From positions 1 through 8,519 of the forward strand of contig SLLW01000109.1 of NCBI GenBank assembly GCA_007133875.1: a stretch of 8,519 nt of DNA. The letters run 5' to 3'. Positions 6,266-8,519 of this stretch are shown here, piece by piece. Source of the DNA: Balneolales bacterium. Its GTDB lineage: Bacteria > Bacteroidota > Rhodothermia > Balneolales > Natronogracilivirgulaceae. Position numbers and translations under genes: made by a program. Each line of letters starts with the position of its first letter. Positions within the stretch are counted from its first letter, which is position 1. The notes under the pieces are model-generated. The model did not search any database. It saw only the letters and a program-made list of their open reading frames with translations, and was not told where the DNA came from.

Positions 6266-7729
6266 ATGCTCCGCTTTAAACCATCTCTCTACTTCTTTTT
6301 TTTTTACCTGACGGCCTTAACAGCCTGTGATGATGGTAATAACGGGCCGCCGGCGGAGGAAACCCCTCCATGGCAGCCCACGGCGGAGCAGTCCGAATTC
6401 CTTGACCAGCTGCAGGAGGATACCTTCCGGTTTTTCTACGAAACGGCCAATCATGAGAACGGAATGGTTCCCGACCGCTACCCGGGCAATTCCGCAGCCA
6501 GCATCGCTGCCGTTGGCTTTGCACTCTCCTCCTACATCATCGGGGCTGAGCGCGGATATATCTCCCGGAACGAAGCGGCCGAACTAACCCGGACCACAAT
6601 CCGCTTTTTTTGGGAAGCTCCGCAGGGGCCCGAACCGCAAGGTAATGCCGGACATAAAGGGTTTTTCTATCACTTTCTTGATATGGAAACCGGCCTCCGG
6701 GCAGGACAAAACGAACTCTCCACCATCGACACCTCATTGCTGCTCGCCGGGATGCTGACCTCTCAATCCTACTTCACACAAAACACCCCTGTGGAAAAAG
6801 AAATCCGTGCCCTTACCGATTCGGTTTATGCCAGAGTGGATTGGCAATGGGCCGTGCGAAACGATCCGCTGGTAAGCCACGGATGGTATCCCGAAAGCGG
6901 ATTTATCAGCCATAACTGGACCGGATACGACGAGTCGATGATCCTCTACATCCTGGCGCTCGGCTCACCGGAATACCCGGTCGAACCCGAAGCGTGGGAG
7001 CAATATACCGACACCTATCACTGGGTTGATTATTACGGTTACGAGCACGTCAATGCAAGTCCACTGTTTCTGCATCAATATTCCCATATGTTTGTCGATT
7101 TCCGTGGTATTCAGGATGGTTACATGCGTGACCGCGGGATTGACTACTTCGAAAACTCCACCCGCGGCACCCTGTCACAGCGCGAATATGCCATTGACAA
7201 CCCGAACAACTGGATCGGTTACGGTGAACAGGTCTGGGGCCTCACGGCCTCTGACGGACCGGGTGAATATACAATCACGGTGGATGGTACCCAGCGGCAG
7301 CTATACGGCTATCGGGCGCGCGGTGCCAGCGCCCTCCATGTTGTTGATGACGGGACCATCGCCCCGACAGCTGCCGGCGGGTCGGTGCCTTTTGCTCCTC
7401 AGAAGACCATCGAGGCCCTTCATCACATGTACGATGAGTTCGGAGACCGCCTGTATCGCGAATATGGATTCCGCGATGCTTTCAACCTCTCCTTCCGGCC
7501 GGCACAGCTGCCCGACGGCTGGGTAAACAATCAGTATCTGGGAATTGACCAGGGTCCGATTCTGATACAAATCGAAAATTTCCGTACCGGCCTGCTTTGG
7601 GAGCTCACCCGCGAAAATGAATATATACAACGGGGACTCAAACGTGCCGGCTTTGACGGTGGATGGCTTGATGATCTGCACACATTCTCCAACAATACAT
7701 CATCACAATATGTGCTGTCAACTAATTGA
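6266..7729 (+). CDS. PF10091/GH144-type glycoside hydrolase lipoprotein (probable beta-1,2-glucan-active)
   Basis: Family members are often labelled 'glucoamylase family protein', but the characterised ones (GH144) hydrolyse beta-1,2-glucans, releasing sophoro-oligosaccharides or sophorose. The signal peptide is very Phe-rich and ends in the lipobox LTAC with Cys21, followed by DD and a Gly/Pro-rich linker, consistent with a surface-exposed lipoprotein. The catalytic (alpha/alpha)6-type domain spans about 36-475. Conserved segments: EDTFRFFYE (51-59), MVPDRYP (67-73), GHKGFFYHFLDM (129-140), NELSTIDTSLLLAGML (149-164), HNWTGYDESMILYIL (216-230), QYSHMFVDFRG (271-281), and NNQYLGIDQGPILIQIENFRTGLLWE (421-446). 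E150, D155, D222, E223 and D428 are acidic residues in these blocks; I cannot say which are catalytic. The length of 487 residues is normal and the domain looks complete. It starts 30 bp after the SusD-like gene. A T10 run lies inside the signal-peptide codons. Activity is inferred from family. Confidence 0.88.
   Translation: MLRFKPSLYFFFFYLTALTACDDGNNGPPAEETPPWQPTAEQSEFLDQLQEDTFRFFYETANHENGMVPDRYPGNSAASIAAVGFALSSYIIGAERGYISRNEAAELTRTTIRFFWEAPQGPEPQGNAGHKGFFYHFLDMETGLRAGQNELSTIDTSLLLAGMLTSQSYFTQNTPVEKEIRALTDSVYARVDWQWAVRNDPLVSHGWYPESGFISHNWTGYDESMILYILALGSPEYPVEPEAWEQYTDTYHWVDYYGYEHVNASPLFLHQYSHMFVDFRGIQDGYMRDRGIDYFENSTRGTLSQREYAIDNPNNWIGYGEQVWGLTASDGPGEYTITVDGTQRQLYGYRARGASALHVVDDGTIAPTAAGGSVPFAPQKTIEALHHMYDEFGDRLYREYGFRDAFNLSFRPAQLPDGWVNNQYLGIDQGPILIQIENFRTGLLWELTRENEYIQRGLKRAGFDGGWLDDLHTFSNNTSSQYVLSTN
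6296..6305 (+). repeat. T10 homopolymer within a signal-peptide coding region
   Basis: Ten consecutive T bases encode part of Tyr-Phe-Phe-Phe-Phe-Tyr at residues 9-14 of the first GH144-type lipoprotein. Loss or gain of one base would frameshift the gene before the lipidated cysteine and abolish the product. In the given sequence the frame is intact and the signal peptide is good, so this length is the 'on' state. It is either a slippage site or a chance run of Phe codons. Confidence 0.9.
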
Positions 7730-7789
7730 CAGCAGGAAACCATTTCCGCCACATAAACATCCAGCAAACGTATTAACGACCGATTATTT

Positions 7790-8519
7790 ATGAGTTTCAT
7801 TGTATCCTACTACCGCTATTTCCCTTCCTCCACCCGGTATGCCGGGAGGCCAGAACCTGACGGTTTCGTCAGGCAGAACCGCACTGCAACCCGGAATCTG
7901 GCGATATTATTGCTGATGTTCCTTTTCCTGCCGGGATGCGTACCGGATTCAGAAACCACTGCTCACGACGAAACAACCTGGCAGCCGGACTCACAGCAGG
8001 AGGCCTTTCTCGACCGCCTGCAGGAAGATACCTTCGACTATTTCCGCCACACAACCAACCCGGACAACGGCCTGGTCCCGGATCGCTATCCCGATCCCCC
8101 CTTCTCCAGCATTGCCGCTGTTGGTTTCGGCCTGAGCAGCTGGATCATCGGCGCAGAGCGCGGTTATGTCTCCCGCTCCCGTGCTGTTGATGTCACCCTC
8201 AATACGCTTCGGTTTTTCCGGAATGCCCCGCAAGGCCCCGATGAAGAGGGAATGACGGGTCACAAGGGCTTTTTCTATCATTTTCTGGATATGGATGAGG
8301 GGGGCCGGTATCAAACCACCGAACTGTCGACTATCGACACCGCACTGCTGATCGCCGGTATGCTCACTTCCCAGAGCTATTTTGACCGCGACACCGACGA
8401 GGAGCGCGAAATCAGGGCCCTGGTGGATGAGATATATGAGCGGGTCGACTGGGCCTGGGTGCTTACCGACAGTGATCCCCCGTTGATCGGACACGGCTGG
8501 AGGCCCGAATCCGGTTTCA
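7790..8519 (+). CDS. Second PF10091/GH144-type lipoprotein, N-terminal half (3' end outside window)
   Basis: The frame is open from an ATG at 7790 to the right edge, giving 243 residues. It is a tandem paralogue of the preceding enzyme: from WQP onward the two align with only small gaps over about 178 residues, roughly 60-65% identical by hand count. Shared blocks include LQEDTF, VPDRYP, SIAAVGF, IIGAERGY, GHKGFFYHFLDM, ELSTIDT, AGMLTSQSYF and PESGF. A hydrophobic stretch LAILLLMFLFLPGC supplies a lipobox with Cys50, so it is probably also a surface lipoprotein acting on the same glycan. The stretch before that cysteine (49 residues) is unusually long, and its codons contain a perfect hairpin at 7856-7873. 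The only other in-frame ATG before the cysteine, at residue 43, would leave too short a signal peptide, so 7790 is kept with reservation. It follows the first enzyme by 60 bp with no terminator between them. Confidence 0.87.
   Translation, partial: MSFIVSYYRYFPSSTRYAGRPEPDGFVRQNRTATRNLAILLLMFLFLPGCVPDSETTAHDETTWQPDSQQEAFLDRLQEDTFDYFRHTTNPDNGLVPDRYPDPPFSSIAAVGFGLSSWIIGAERGYVSRSRAVDVTLNTLRFFRNAPQGPDEEGMTGHKGFFYHFLDMDEGGRYQTTELSTIDTALLIAGMLTSQSYFDRDTDEEREIRALVDEIYERVDWAWVLTDSDPPLIGHGWRPESGF
7851..7880. repeat. Perfect hairpin flanked by CAGAACC direct repeats
   Basis: CCTGACG (7856-7862) and CGTCAGG (7867-7873) form a perfect 7-bp stem with a GTTT loop. The heptamer CAGAACC occurs at both sides (7851-7857 and 7874-7880), the left copy overlapping the stem by two bases. 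It lies in the long N-terminal extension of the second GH144-type gene, about 60 bp after its ATG. It could be an RNA structure that tunes expression between the two enzymes, part of a misassigned untranslated region, or chance. Confidence 0.5.

Noticed and set aside
7026..7526. 166-codon open frame on the + strand in another frame
   Set aside because: It overlaps the catalytic core of the first GH144-type enzyme. Its composition is rich in Ser, Pro, Thr and Arg, as expected of an out-of-frame reading, and it has no domain.
7991..8494. 167-codon open frame on the minus strand
   Set aside because: It is antisense to the second GH144-type gene, whose + frame is conserved with the upstream paralogue, so the minus frame is a shadow.

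Overview
The window holds part of a polysaccharide utilisation locus (PUL) from a member of the Bacteroidota/Rhodothermota/Balneolota group. The evidence is a SusC-type TonB-dependent transporter followed directly by a SusD-type lipoprotein, lipoprotein enzymes with acidic residues next to the lipidated cysteine, and no convincing Shine-Dalgarno sequence before the starts. Moderate GC in the genes and a LacI-type regulator next to the SusC/SusD pair lean towards Balneolota or Rhodothermota rather than gut Bacteroides. That narrower placement is inference.

Layout, all on the + strand. (1) 1-750: the C-terminal ligand-binding part of a LacI/GalR-family repressor, cut by the left edge. (2) 751-1325: about 575 bp without a gene. 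Its first half has two small hairpins. Its second half (about 1009-1264) is strongly AT-rich and carries a repeated regulatory module, a bulged inverted repeat and two candidate Bacteroidetes-type promoters. (3) 1326-4337: SusC-like outer-membrane transporter. (4) 4388-6235: SusD-like glycan-binding lipoprotein with what appears to be a complete PDZ domain inserted near its C-terminal end. (5) 6266-7729: lipoprotein of the PF10091 'glucoamylase'/GH144 type. (6) 7790-8519: a tandem paralogue of that enzyme, cut by the right edge.

Gaps between the four PUL genes are 30-60 bp with no clear terminator, so susC-susD-GH144-GH144 is probably one operon read from the AT-rich region. Characterised GH144 enzymes act on beta-1,2-glucans. 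The simplest model is that the surface enzymes cut a beta-1,2-glucan, the SusD-like protein captures the oligosaccharides, the SusC-like channel imports them, and the LacI-type regulator senses a sugar product. The substrate is inferred from family membership only.

The most unusual feature is the PDZ domain inside the SusD-like protein. PDZ domains normally bind protein C-termini and are not part of the standard SusD fold, so this may be a glycan-capture lipoprotein with an added protein-docking or regulatory module.
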